Positions 16,150 to 23,145 of a DNA stretch of 23,195 bases are shown here, piece by piece; the first letter of the stretch is position 1; each line of letters opens with the position of its first letter. The position numbers and the translations under genes were made by a program. The stretch lies in assembly GCA_045645805.1 (NCBI GenBank), contig JAZRJL010000070.1:1-23195 (forward strand). The letters are read 5' to 3'. The notes below the pieces were generated by a model. The model worked only from the letters and a program-made list of their open reading frames with translations. It searched no databases and had not been told where the DNA came from. The stretch comes from SIG440 sp045645805 (GTDB taxonomy: Bacteria; Bacillota; Clostridia; Monoglobales; Monoglobaceae).

Positions 16150-17025
16150 ATGAATAATCTTGAAGGGGTTATAGTGAAAGGTATAGGTGGTTTTTACTAC
16201 GTAGATACCGATAAAGGAATTATAGAGTGTCGGGCAAAGGGTATTTTCCGCAAAGACGGAACAAAGCCTCTTGTGGGTGACAGTGTTGAGGTTGAGTTGA
16301 ACAACGACAAAAAAACAGGTACGGTTGCGGCGATTTCAAAACGCCGCAACACCCTTGTAAGACCCGCTGTGGCAAATGTGACACAGATGCTTGCTGTTGT
16401 TGCGTTGGAAAGTCCAAAGCCCAACACATATGTCCTGGACAAGCTGATTGCATCGGCAGAATATGCAAAGCTTAAGGTTGCACTTTGCTTTAACAAAAGT
16501 GACCTGAGTGATGATTTGCAGCTGCCGCAGCTTTATCAAAATGCAGGCTTTGATGTGGTTGTGACAAGTGTAGCCCAAAACCAGAATGTTGACCGGATAA
16601 GAGATTTGCTTAAAGACGAAATTACGGTGTTTGCCGGAAATTCAGGGGTAGGAAAGTCAAGTCTTTTGAATGCGGTTATGGGCGAAAGTATTTTTGAAAC
16701 AGGCAAGGTCAGCCAAAAGACCGAGCGTGGAAGACACACCACCCGATATTCAGAGCTTGTGCAGTTGCCCTTTGGTGGATATATAATTGATACACCGGGA
16801 TTCAGTTCGTTTGAGCTTGAAGAGGTTATGCCGGAGAATTTGCACGAATTATTTCGTGAATTTTCAGATTGCCCCGGAGAATGCAGATTTCAGGATTGCA
16901 GACATATTGCCGAGCCTGACTGCAGGATACTTGAAGCATTGAAAAACGAAGAGATTTCAAAAAGCAGGCACGAAAGCTACAAGCTGCTTTTTGATGAAAT
17001 TAAAAAAGCAAGACAAATTTTTTAG
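16150..17025 (+). CDS. rsgA: Ribosome small subunit-dependent GTPase RsgA
   Basis: 291 residues. The circularly permuted GTPase order is clear: an N-terminal OB domain (EGVIVKGIGGFYYV), G4 FNKSD, then the P-loop GNSGVGKSSLLNAV, the switch TERGRHTTRYSEL and G3 DTPGFSSF. It ends with the zinc-binding segment CPGECRFQDCRHIAEPDC. RsgA acts late in 30S maturation. AAAGGA at 16131-16136 is the ribosome binding site. Placement after prkC and before rpe is the common Firmicutes order. Confidence 0.97.
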   Translation: MNNLEGVIVKGIGGFYYVDTDKGIIECRAKGIFRKDGTKPLVGDSVEVELNNDKKTGTVAAISKRRNTLVRPAVANVTQMLAVVALESPKPNTYVLDKLIASAEYAKLKVALCFNKSDLSDDLQLPQLYQNAGFDVVVTSVAQNQNVDRIRDLLKDEITVFAGNSGVGKSSLLNAVMGESIFETGKVSQKTERGRHTTRYSELVQLPFGGYIIDTPGFSSFELEEVMPENLHELFREFSDCPGECRFQDCRHIAEPDCRILEALKNEEISKSRHESYKLLFDEIKKARQIF

Positions 17026-17047
17026 ATAAATAAGGAGAGCTTTAAAA

Positions 17048-17713
17048 ATGAGTGAGAAGCAGATAAAAATTGCACCATCAATACTTGCAGCTGACGCGGC
17101 AAATCTTGGTGCAGAGCTTGAAAAAATAAAGAGTGGTGGGGCAGACTATGTTCATATTGATGTTATGGACGGTCATTTTGTTCCTAACTTCGGATTTTCA
17201 CCAGATATTACAAAAATGCTGAGAAAGGTTTCGGACCTTGTTTTTGACGTGCATCTTATGATTTCTGACCCTATGAAGTACATAAAGACCTTTGCCGATG
17301 CCGGTGCAGACATAATCACAATTCATCACGAAACAATGGAAAATCCTGAAGAGGGTATTGATTATATTCACAGCCTTGGCAAAAAGGCTGGCATTTCGGT
17401 TAAGCCGGGTACTGATGTAGCGGTGGTTATGCCTTATCTCAAAAAACTTGATTTACTTCTTATTATGACAGTTGAACCTGGCTTTGGCGGTCAGTCATAC
17501 ATGGAGGCTATGAATGAGAAAATTGCAAAGGCAAGAACAATGATAGATGATGCAGGCCTTGACATAGATTTAGAGGTTGACGGTGGTGTTACTGCTGACA
17601 ATATTGATATACCATCATCAAATGGTGCAAATGTAATGGTTGCAGGTTCTGCTGTATTTAAGGCGGCTGATATTCCTGCAGTAATTGAAAAGATGAGGAA
17701 GTCGGCAAAGTGA
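17048..17713 (+). CDS. rpe: Ribulose-phosphate 3-epimerase
   Basis: 221 residues, a complete TIM barrel. APSILAADAANL, VHIDVMDGHFVPNFGF, DVHLMISDP, TIHHE, MTVEPGFGGQ and LEVDGGVTADN carry the metal ligands and the two catalytic aspartates. It interconverts ribulose 5-phosphate and xylulose 5-phosphate in the pentose phosphate pathway. AAGGAG (17031-17036) precedes the ATG. The stop overlaps the GTG start of thiN by 4 bases. Confidence 0.97.
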   Translation: MSEKQIKIAPSILAADAANLGAELEKIKSGGADYVHIDVMDGHFVPNFGFSPDITKMLRKVSDLVFDVHLMISDPMKYIKTFADAGADIITIHHETMENPEEGIDYIHSLGKKAGISVKPGTDVAVVMPYLKKLDLLLIMTVEPGFGGQSYMEAMNEKIAKARTMIDDAGLDIDLEVDGGVTADNIDIPSSNGANVMVAGSAVFKAADIPAVIEKMRKSAK

Positions 17714-18333
17714 GATGCTTTATATTTTCATCAGCTGAAATTGAAGATTATAAGTGGCTTGAAGAAATGGATTTCTCGGACTCGTTTATTATCTGTGCCG
17801 ACGGTGGTATAAGGCATACAAAAAGACTTGGCATTGTTGCAGATGTATGGATGGGTGACGGGGATTCCCTTGGTCAAAATTCGCCCTTTGCAAAGGAAGT
17901 ATATACATTTCCTCCGCAAAAGGACAATACCGATACAGACCTTGCTGTTATGCTTGCCCTGGAAAGAGGCTGCAAGAATATTACCTTAATAGGCGGACTT
18001 GGCGGAAGGATTGACCATGAGTATTCGCATTTTTGTCTTTTAAAGAAGATTATCGACAGCGGCTCAGAGGGTAAAATTCTTGATAAAAAAAATATAGTCA
18101 CAATGAAAAAGAGCAGCTTCATAATGGAGAACTGTGGAAAAAGTTATGTTTCGTTTTTTCCCTTTGGGGGCGATGTGACAAATTTTTCTGTTAAGGGACT
18201 TAAGTATGAATGTGAAAAAATACAGTTAAAATGTGGTGAGGTTCAGGCAAGCAGTAATTGCTTTGAAGGTAAAGACAAGGCTCAAATTGATTTTGATTCG
18301 GGGTATGTCCTTGTTATATGCTCCAAGGATTAA
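17710..18333 (+). CDS. thiN: Thiamine pyrophosphokinase
   Basis: 207 residues starting at GTG 17710, which overlaps the rpe stop (GTGA). ADGGIRHTKRLGIVADVWMG, KDNTDTDLAV (71-80) and GGLGGRIDHEYSH (95-107) match the family, and the C-terminal beta domain is present. The usual GDFDS motif reads GDGDS at residues 49-53, a Gly in place of the common Phe or Leu, but both aspartates are kept. The enzyme makes thiamine diphosphate from thiamine and ATP. It closes the long operon. Confidence 0.93.
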   Translation: MRCFIFSSAEIEDYKWLEEMDFSDSFIICADGGIRHTKRLGIVADVWMGDGDSLGQNSPFAKEVYTFPPQKDNTDTDLAVMLALERGCKNITLIGGLGGRIDHEYSHFCLLKKIIDSGSEGKILDKKNIVTMKKSSFIMENCGKSYVSFFPFGGDVTNFSVKGLKYECEKIQLKCGEVQASSNCFEGKDKAQIDFDSGYVLVICSKD

Positions 18334-18378
18334 TATAGTAGAATTTGGGTACTGTTATTAAAGGATTGCATTTAAAAA

Positions 18379-18498
18379 TTGAACAAATTTGTGTATGCAT
18401 GTCTTGTTGCAACAAACGATGACGAAAAGCTTTCAAAGCTTTTAAGTTGCCTTATGCTTTATGGCGAGGAGGCAAGGATGTTCTTTAATAAAAGATAA
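18379..18498 (+). CDS. Possible 39-residue micro-ORF after thiN
   Basis: A TTG at 18379 opens a frame that ends at TAA 18496-18498, with an in-frame stop only two codons upstream. The product starts with NKFVYACLVATNDDEKLSKL after the initiator and ends GEEARMFFNKR. AAAGGA at 18360-18365 is 13 bases from the TTG, longer than ideal. Codon choice (many CTT, GAG, AAG) resembles the neighbouring genes, and residues 14-35 could form an amphipathic helix. No family is recognised. In many Firmicutes this position holds spoVM, but the sequence does not resemble SpoVM. It may also be non-coding transcript sequence or a gene remnant. Confidence 0.35.
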   Translation: MNKFVYACLVATNDDEKLSKLLSCLMLYGEEARMFFNKR

Positions 18499-18502
18499 CA
18501 AA

Positions 18503-18535
18503 TAGCAGGGGTGATTTTTTAAAGCGCCCCTGCTA
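18503..18535. terminator. Bidirectional terminator hairpin between thiN side and spoIVFB
   Basis: TAGCAGGGG (18503-18511) and CCCCTGCTA (18527-18535) form a perfect 9-bp GC-rich stem with a 15-base loop. On the minus strand it is followed by ATTTGTTATCTTTTATT, T-rich enough for termination of the spoIVFB transcript; on the plus strand by TATCTTTAAACTTT. The stop codon of spoIVFB lies in the loop and its last coding bases lie in one arm. Confidence 0.6.
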
Positions 18536-19415
18536 TATCTTTAAACTTTATTCTGATACCACCATTTGAAATAGCATCTATAACCTGAACTTCACTAAGG
18601 GTTTTAGAAATGCTGAGGCTTTTATCAAGAACGTGAACAACATAAAAACAATCATAACTAAGCATTTTCAAAAGGCATGAGGCAGATTGACTTTCCTTAA
18701 AACAGATGCATTTTGTTCGCAGCATTGCGGCGGTGTCTGTTTTTTGTTTTATTGAAAGAATTTCTTTCAGATGGGTCATTAACAGATTGTTTTGTTCAAA
18801 GCCAAGACTTTGGAATAAAAACGCAGAAATCAGTACAAGTGAAAAATTAAAATCAAATATAAAAAATATTACCAGACCCAAAGCTGCAAGGAAAGTTGCA
18901 AAAAAACGGCTTGATTTTTGCATAAAATTGTATGCACGCAGCATTCCGTATTTTGCTGTCAGAATTGATTTCATCATTCTTCCGCCGTCAAGGGGAAGAG
19001 CGGGAACAAGATTAACCGCACAAAGGGCAAGGTTTGAATCGGCAGCGGTTTTTAAAAGCGGATTGTCAACAATGTTGTATGAAAACGAAAAAATCCAGAA
19101 CAGAACAAGGCTTGCAAATGGTCCTGCGAAGGCGATTAAAAATTCCTTTTCGCTGTTTTTTATATAGCTACATCCAAGCCGTGCAGAAATGCCAAAGGGA
19201 TAGATGCTGACCTTTGAAATTTCAACACCCAGACAGAAAGCACAAAGGATGTGCGAAAGCTCGTGCAGGGCGGCACAAAGATAAGCGGTCAAAAGCAGGT
19301 CCGCATATTTGCCCCAAATTGCAAAAGTCAATACGGGGATAAGCCATATGCTTATTGAAAAATGTTTTCCAAGCGGAATTTCAGACAGTTTTTTCAGGGT
19401 TTTTGTCAGCTTCAT
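18519..19415 (-). CDS. spoIVFB: M50 family intramembrane zinc protease (SpoIVFB-like)
   Basis: 298 residues. HELSH at residues 51-55 and NLVPALPLDGGR (135-146, with Asp143 as third metal ligand) are the site-2 protease motifs, spaced as in SpoIVFB. Hydrophobic segments cover about 22-58, 90-112, 128-140 and 168-202. The last 75 residues form a soluble domain in the position of the CBS domain of SpoIVFB, though the CBS signature is weak. SpoIVFB cleaves pro-sigma-K in the mother cell during sporulation. AAGGAG eight bases before the ATG is the ribosome binding site. The start lies inside the end of the upstream gene by 35 bases, implying coupled translation. The gene symbol rests on motif spacing and context, so a generic M50 protease remains possible. 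Confidence 0.82.
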   Translation of the reverse strand: MKLTKTLKKLSEIPLGKHFSISIWLIPVLTFAIWGKYADLLLTAYLCAALHELSHILCAFCLGVEISKVSIYPFGISARLGCSYIKNSEKEFLIAFAGPFASLVLFWIFSFSYNIVDNPLLKTAADSNLALCAVNLVPALPLDGGRMMKSILTAKYGMLRAYNFMQKSSRFFATFLAALGLVIFFIFDFNFSLVLISAFLFQSLGFEQNNLLMTHLKEILSIKQKTDTAAMLRTKCICFKESQSASCLLKMLSYDCFYVVHVLDKSLSISKTLSEVQVIDAISNGGIRIKFKDIAGAL

Positions 19416-19707
19416 TTGTATTCTCCTTGGTATCTCTTAATTGTGGTTTTGGTACAAGTTTAAAAACTTTGCTTAATAGCTTTGCAATTTGCGTTGAATC
19501 TATCTGGTATGTTATTGCGGATTTCGTAATTTTTTGTATTTGCACAGGTATTACTGAATTTGATTTTCCTGAAATAATAAATATGCCGAGAATTAAAACA
19601 GATATAATCGTCTGTTTTATAAATTTTTTAAAGTATGTATTTTTTTTTGCAGAATTATGACGCTGTATCTGCCGTCTGCCACTGTATTGTTGTCTTGCAT
19701 TTTGCAT
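19381..19707 (-). CDS. Small single-pass membrane protein upstream of spoIVFB (SpoIVFA-position protein)
   Basis: 108 residues. A basic N-terminal cytoplasmic part (RQQYSGRRQIQRHNSAKK) is followed by one membrane helix at about 30-47 (IKQTIISVLILGIFIISG) and about 60 residues outside with a charged tail (KENTNEADKNPEKTV). AAAGGA lies about 10 bases before the ATG. In Bacillus and many clostridia SpoIVFA precedes SpoIVFB and has one membrane helix plus an extracytoplasmic LytM (M23) domain; here there is no room for a LytM domain. It may be a shortened or divergent SpoIVFA, or an unrelated partner. Overlap with spoIVFB by 35 bases supports joint expression. Confidence 0.68.
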   Translation of the reverse strand: MQNARQQYSGRRQIQRHNSAKKNTYFKKFIKQTIISVLILGIFIISGKSNSVIPVQIQKITKSAITYQIDSTQIAKLLSKVFKLVPKPQLRDTKENTNEADKNPEKTV

Positions 19708-19765
19708 AGTGGTTTGTCCTTTCTTTGATTTATTTAATTATATTATGACAAAGTTAATGTTATGC

Positions 19766-19794
19766 TTGAAAAAATTTTAAATTTGGTGTATCAT
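19766..19794 (+). promoter_or_regulatory. Sigma-A type promoter for the radical SAM/DUF2344 genes
   Basis: TTGAAA (19766-19771), a 17-base spacer and TATCAT (19789-19794) fit the housekeeping consensus. Transcription would start near 19801, which makes ATG 19803 almost leaderless and supports ATG 19827 as the true start. Confidence 0.5.
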
Positions 19795-19826
19795 AGTAAG
19801 AAATGAAAATTAAAGGAAATGGACAT

Positions 19827-21677
19827 ATGAGCTTGTATAAAACAAAATTTGAAGCGTGTCTTAAAAAGGTTCAAAAACCCGCACGCTATATAGGAAACGA
19901 ATTTAACAGCGTTCACAAGGAAAAGACGGAGAATATGGTGTCTTTTGCATTTTGCTTCCCCGATGTATACGAGGTGGGAATGTCGCATCTTGGTATGAAG
20001 ATTTTGTACCATATGCTGAATGACCGTGAGGATACAGTTTGTGAACGTGTTTTTGCCCCCTGGGTTGATATGGAGGAGGAGCTTCGCAATGCGGATATTC
20101 CGCTTCTTTCCCTTGAAAGCTATATTCCTGTTAAGGACTTTGATATGGTTGGCTTTACACTTCAGTACGAGATGAGCTTTTCCAACGTAATCAATATGCT
20201 TGACCTTGCAAAAATTCCGCTTTTGTCAAAAGACCGCGGCGAGGAGGATGCTTTTGTGTGTGCAGGCGGTCCCTGTGCTTACAACGGCGAGCCACTTGCT
20301 GATGTGGTGGACTTTTTTATCCTTGGCGAGGGCGAGGAAGTAAACAATGAAATCATTGATGCCTACAAGGAATGGAAAAGTGACGGCGGCAGCCGAATTG
20401 AATACCTTGAAAAAATTGCAAAAATTCAAGGTGTTTATGTTCCGTCGTTTTATGATGTAGAATATAATGCTGATGGCACGATAAAGTCGGTTACACCAAA
20501 CCGTGACTGTGCTCCAAAAACAATAAAGAAAAGAATTATCAAAGAGCTTGATAATACCTATATACTTGACAAAATGATTGTTCCGTTTATGGACATAGTT
20601 CACGACCGTATGACTCTTGAACTGTTTCGTGGATGTATCCGTGGCTGCAGATTTTGTCAGGCAGGATATTTGTACCGCCCTGTGCGTCAGCACTCGGTTG
20701 AAAAACTGGTTGATGCAGCACAGAAAATGATTGACAGTACAGGCTACGAGGAAATGTCACTTTCGTCACTGAGCACAAGTGACTTTACCTGTCTGCACGA
20801 GCTTATCGACAGACTTCTTGAAATCACGGTAGATAAGCGGATAAACCTTTCACTCCCGTCACTTCGTGTAGACAACTTCTCAATGGAGCTTATGGAAAAG
20901 GTCCAAACTGTCAAAAAGAGCGGTCTTACCTTTGCACCCGAGGCAGGAACTCAAAGACTTCGTGATGTAATCAATAAGAATGTTCTTGAATCCGACTTGC
21001 TTCGCACTTCAAGAATTGCATTTGAGGGCGGATACAACAGAATTAAGCTTTATTTTATGATTGGACTTCCAACCGAAACCGAGGAGGACGTTTTGGGTAT
21101 TGCCGACCTTGCACAAAAGGTAGTTGATGTGTTTTATTCAATTCCCAAGGAAATTCGCAAGGGCAGACAGCTTACGGTTACGGTAAGCACATCATCCTTT
21201 GTGCCAAAGCCGTTTACCCCGTTCCAGTGGGAGCCGCAAGACAGAATTGATACTCTTATTGAAAAGCAAAAACTGCTTAAAAGCAGTATAAAAACCAAAA
21301 GCATATCCTACAATTGGCACCAAAGTCATGTTAGCTTTCTTGAAGCTGTGTTTGCAAAGGGCGACCGCAGACTTTCAAAGGTTCTGATTGCAGCGCATCA
21401 AAAAGGCTGTCGCTTTGACGGATGGGACGAGCATTTCCTTTACGAAAAATGGCTTGAAGCTTTTTCGGAATGCGGAATTGACCCCGAGTTTTATGCTTAC
21501 CGAAGGATTGAACATTCCGAAATTTTGCCTTGGGACCACATTGACATTGGTGTAAATAAGGAATATCTGATGAAAGAACACGACAAGGCATATGAAGAGG
21601 TAACAACCCCGTCGTGCCGAGAAAAGTGTTCGGGCTGCGGAGTAGCAGGCTTTGGGGGAGGTGTGTGCTTTGAGTAA
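19827..21677 (+). CDS. B12-binding-type radical SAM protein (TIGR03960 family)
   Basis: 616 residues from ATG 19827, chosen for AAAGGAA (19813-19819) at good distance and because the promoter places the transcript start near 19801. The N-terminal half has the B12-binding-like fold (FCFPDVYEVGMSHLGMKIL, CAGGPCAYNGEPLADVVDFF). The radical SAM cluster motif CIRGCRFCQAG follows, with GLTFAPEAGTQRLRDVINK and FMIGLPTETEEDV. The C-terminus is Cys-rich (CREKCSGCGVAGFGGGVC). The family is fused or paired with DUF2344, and its reaction has not been established. The DUF2344 gene overlaps its last 8 bases. Confidence 0.92.
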   Translation: MSLYKTKFEACLKKVQKPARYIGNEFNSVHKEKTENMVSFAFCFPDVYEVGMSHLGMKILYHMLNDREDTVCERVFAPWVDMEEELRNADIPLLSLESYIPVKDFDMVGFTLQYEMSFSNVINMLDLAKIPLLSKDRGEEDAFVCAGGPCAYNGEPLADVVDFFILGEGEEVNNEIIDAYKEWKSDGGSRIEYLEKIAKIQGVYVPSFYDVEYNADGTIKSVTPNRDCAPKTIKKRIIKELDNTYILDKMIVPFMDIVHDRMTLELFRGCIRGCRFCQAGYLYRPVRQHSVEKLVDAAQKMIDSTGYEEMSLSSLSTSDFTCLHELIDRLLEITVDKRINLSLPSLRVDNFSMELMEKVQTVKKSGLTFAPEAGTQRLRDVINKNVLESDLLRTSRIAFEGGYNRIKLYFMIGLPTETEEDVLGIADLAQKVVDVFYSIPKEIRKGRQLTVTVSTSSFVPKPFTPFQWEPQDRIDTLIEKQKLLKSSIKTKSISYNWHQSHVSFLEAVFAKGDRRLSKVLIAAHQKGCRFDGWDEHFLYEKWLEAFSECGIDPEFYAYRRIEHSEILPWDHIDIGVNKEYLMKEHDKAYEEVTTPSCREKCSGCGVAGFGGGVCFE

Positions 21678-22335
21678 GATTAGATTAAAATTCAAAAAGA
21701 CAGGTATGGGCAAGTATATATCGCACCTTGACCTGCTTCGCACATTCACCCGTGCAATTCATCGTGCGGGCTTGCCCGTGCGGTACAGCCAGGGGTTTAA
21801 TCCCCATCAGCTGATTACATTTTCGTTGCCTCTTGCTCTTGGTACAACAAGCGAGACCGAGTTTGTTGATATAGATTTTGATGAAGGGACAGACAAGCTG
21901 ACGGTTGTAAAAAATCTTAACCAGTGTTTGCCACCTGATATCAGAATTATTGAAGCCTCGGACCCTGTGCTTAAAGCGAAAGATATCGTCTCGGCAGAAT
22001 ATATCTTTGATTTGATGCTTGATGAAGCTGTTTCGGAGACTGAAATAAATTCATTTTTTGAACAGAATGAGATTTCAGCATTAAAAAAGACTAAACGTGG
22101 TGAAAAGGAAATAAACCTTAAAGAATTTGTTCACAGCAGTAAAGTCATTGAGCTTACGGAGCAAAGAGCAAAACTTGAAATGGTACTTTCGGCAGGCGGT
22201 GAAAATAATATTAAGCCGGGGATTGTTGCCGAAAAGCTGTGTGAATTTATACAAAAGGCAAGGTCCGAAAATGTTGAAATACACCGAACAAAGATTTTTT
22301 GCACAGACGGTAAAAAAATTAAAAATTTCTGTTGA
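21670..22335 (+). CDS. DUF2344/TIGR03936 radical-SAM-linked protein
   Basis: 221 residues from TTG 21670, eight bases after GGGGGAGG (21654-21661). The product starts MSKIRLKFKKTGMGKYISHL and continues DLLRTFTRAIHRAGLPVRYS and GFNPHQLITFSLPLALGTTS, the diagnostic region of the family. It always accompanies the TIGR03960 radical SAM protein, as a separate gene or as a fusion, so a joint role is likely, but the substrate is unknown. Its start overlaps the upstream stop by 8 bases. Its own stop overlaps the -35 box of the rplU promoter. In many clostridia rng (ribonuclease G/E) comes next; here it does not. Confidence 0.9.
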   Translation: MSKIRLKFKKTGMGKYISHLDLLRTFTRAIHRAGLPVRYSQGFNPHQLITFSLPLALGTTSETEFVDIDFDEGTDKLTVVKNLNQCLPPDIRIIEASDPVLKAKDIVSAEYIFDLMLDEAVSETEINSFFEQNEISALKKTKRGEKEINLKEFVHSSKVIELTEQRAKLEMVLSAGGENNIKPGIVAEKLCEFIQKARSENVEIHRTKIFCTDGKKIKNFC

Positions 22336-22360
22336 CAAGCACTTTAATTTGTGGTATTAT
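22332..22360 (+). promoter_or_regulatory. Strong sigma-A promoter for rplU-rpmA
   Basis: TTGACA (22332-22337), a 17-base spacer and TATTAT (22355-22360) are close to perfect consensus. The -35 overlaps the TGA stop of the DUF2344 gene (22333-22335). Confidence 0.8.
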
Positions 22361-22366
22361 ATTACG

Positions 22367-22440
22367 GTAACCGCTCAAGAGAGGTTTTTTAAGTCTGCAT
22401 ATGCAGCACCTGAATTGGCGAGTCTTGGGTAATAGGAGGG
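22367..22440 (+). ncRNA. rplU 5' leader, likely L21 leader RNA
   Basis: The 74 bases between the promoter and the ribosome binding site resemble the structured L21 leader of Firmicutes (Rfam L21_leader): ACCGCTC near the 5' end, the self-complementary CTGCATATGCAG (22395-22406), then GGCGAGTCTTGGGTAAT before AGGAGGG. AACC(22369-22372)/GGTT with a following T-run (22383-22390) could act as a small attenuator. Identification rests on recalled sequence pattern and position, not a covariance search. In this family the leader is thought to mediate feedback by the ribosomal protein. Confidence 0.6.
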
Positions 22441-22449
22441 ATTACGAGT

Positions 22450-22761
22450 ATGTACGCAATTATCGAAACAGGCGGCAAGCAGTACAAGGTTTCAGAAGGC
22501 GATTTCGTTTTCGTTGAAAAGCTTGATGTTGAAGCCGGCAGCACAGTTACAATCGACAAGGTATTGGTTGTAGCAAATGGCGATGATATCAAGGTTGGTG
22601 CTCCTTATGTTGAGGGTGCAACAGTTGAGGCTGCTGCTGTTAAAAACGGCAAAGAGAAGAAAATCATCGTTTACAAGTACAAGGCAAAGAAGGGCTATCA
22701 CAAAAAGCAGGGCCACAGACAGCCTTACACAAAGCTTGAAATTAAGAAGATTAACGGTTAA
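22450..22761 (+). CDS. rplU: 50S ribosomal protein L21 (bL21)
   Basis: 103 residues, standard length. MYAIIETGGKQYKVSEGDFV, VEKLDVEAGSTVTIDKVL, GAPYVEGATVEA and YKAKKGYHKKQGHRQPYTKL are all conserved. AGGAGGG (22434-22440) lies nine bases before the ATG. The next gene is rpmA after only 46 bases, so the prp (ysxB) gene normally found here in Firmicutes is absent. Confidence 0.98.
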   Translation: MYAIIETGGKQYKVSEGDFVFVEKLDVEAGSTVTIDKVLVVANGDDIKVGAPYVEGATVEAAAVKNGKEKKIIVYKYKAKKGYHKKQGHRQPYTKLEIKKING

Positions 22762-22807
22762 TTCCGTTGACTCAAAAAATTGAATTTATCTAAGAGAGGT
22801 GAACATA

Positions 22808-23068
22808 ATGGCTCATAAGAAGGGTGTCGGCAGTACTAAGAACGGCAGAGATTCTGAGTCCAAACGCTTAGGTGCCAAGAAGGGTGACGGTCAGCACGTT
22901 TTGGCAGGTAACATCTTGGTTAGACAGCGTGGAACAAAAATCTATCCCGGAATTAACGTAGGCAAAGGCAGTGATGATACACTTTTTGCTTTGGTTAACG
23001 GTCAGGTTAAGTTCGAACGCAAAGGTAAGGATAAGAAGCAGGTTTCTGTTTACGAAATCGTTCAGTAA
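22808..23068 (+). CDS. rpmA: 50S ribosomal protein L27 (bL27), without N-terminal extension
   Basis: 86 residues from ATG 22808, six bases after GAGAGGTG. The protein starts MAHKKGVGSTKNGRDSESKR, the same start as in E. coli L27, with the basic N-terminal tail that reaches towards the peptidyl transferase centre. Most Firmicutes L27 proteins carry about nine extra residues (typically ending in a FFA cleavage site) that the protease Prp removes. They are missing here, and an in-frame GTG at 22799 would add only MNI without a cleavage motif. Absence of prp beside it is consistent. Confidence 0.98.
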   Translation: MAHKKGVGSTKNGRDSESKRLGAKKGDGQHVLAGNILVRQRGTKIYPGINVGKGSDDTLFALVNGQVKFERKGKDKKQVSVYEIVQ

Positions 23069-23089
23069 TTTAAAGCCGAATAATTACAG

Positions 23090-23122
23090 TGCACGCGGAA
23101 TATTCTGCGTGCATTTTCTTCT
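23090..23122 (+). terminator. Intrinsic terminator after rpmA
   Basis: TGCACGC (23090-23096) pairs with GCGTGCA (23107-23113), extended inwards by GGAA/TTCT pairs (one wobble), and TTTTCTTCT follows. It ends the rplU-rpmA transcript, with obg beginning 23 bases beyond the T-run, so obg probably depends on readthrough or on a promoter I cannot see. Confidence 0.75.
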
Positions 23123-23145
23123 ATAAATGCAAAGGAGGTAATCTT

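Noticed and set aside
18366..18422. A second tiny Cys-rich frame (about 18 codons) overlapping the micro-ORF
   Set aside because: Too short, with no binding site of its own and nothing to support it.
18425..18443. AT-rich palindrome AAAAGCTTT-C-AAAGCTTTT as a terminator for the long operon
   Set aside because: It is AT-rich with a one-base centre and no downstream T-run beyond its own arm; it lies within a possible coding frame. The GC-rich hairpin at 18503-18535 is a better candidate.
18334..18518. spoVM or another known small sporulation gene
   Set aside because: No frame matches the SpoVM amphipathic peptide (MKFYTIKLPKFLGG type).
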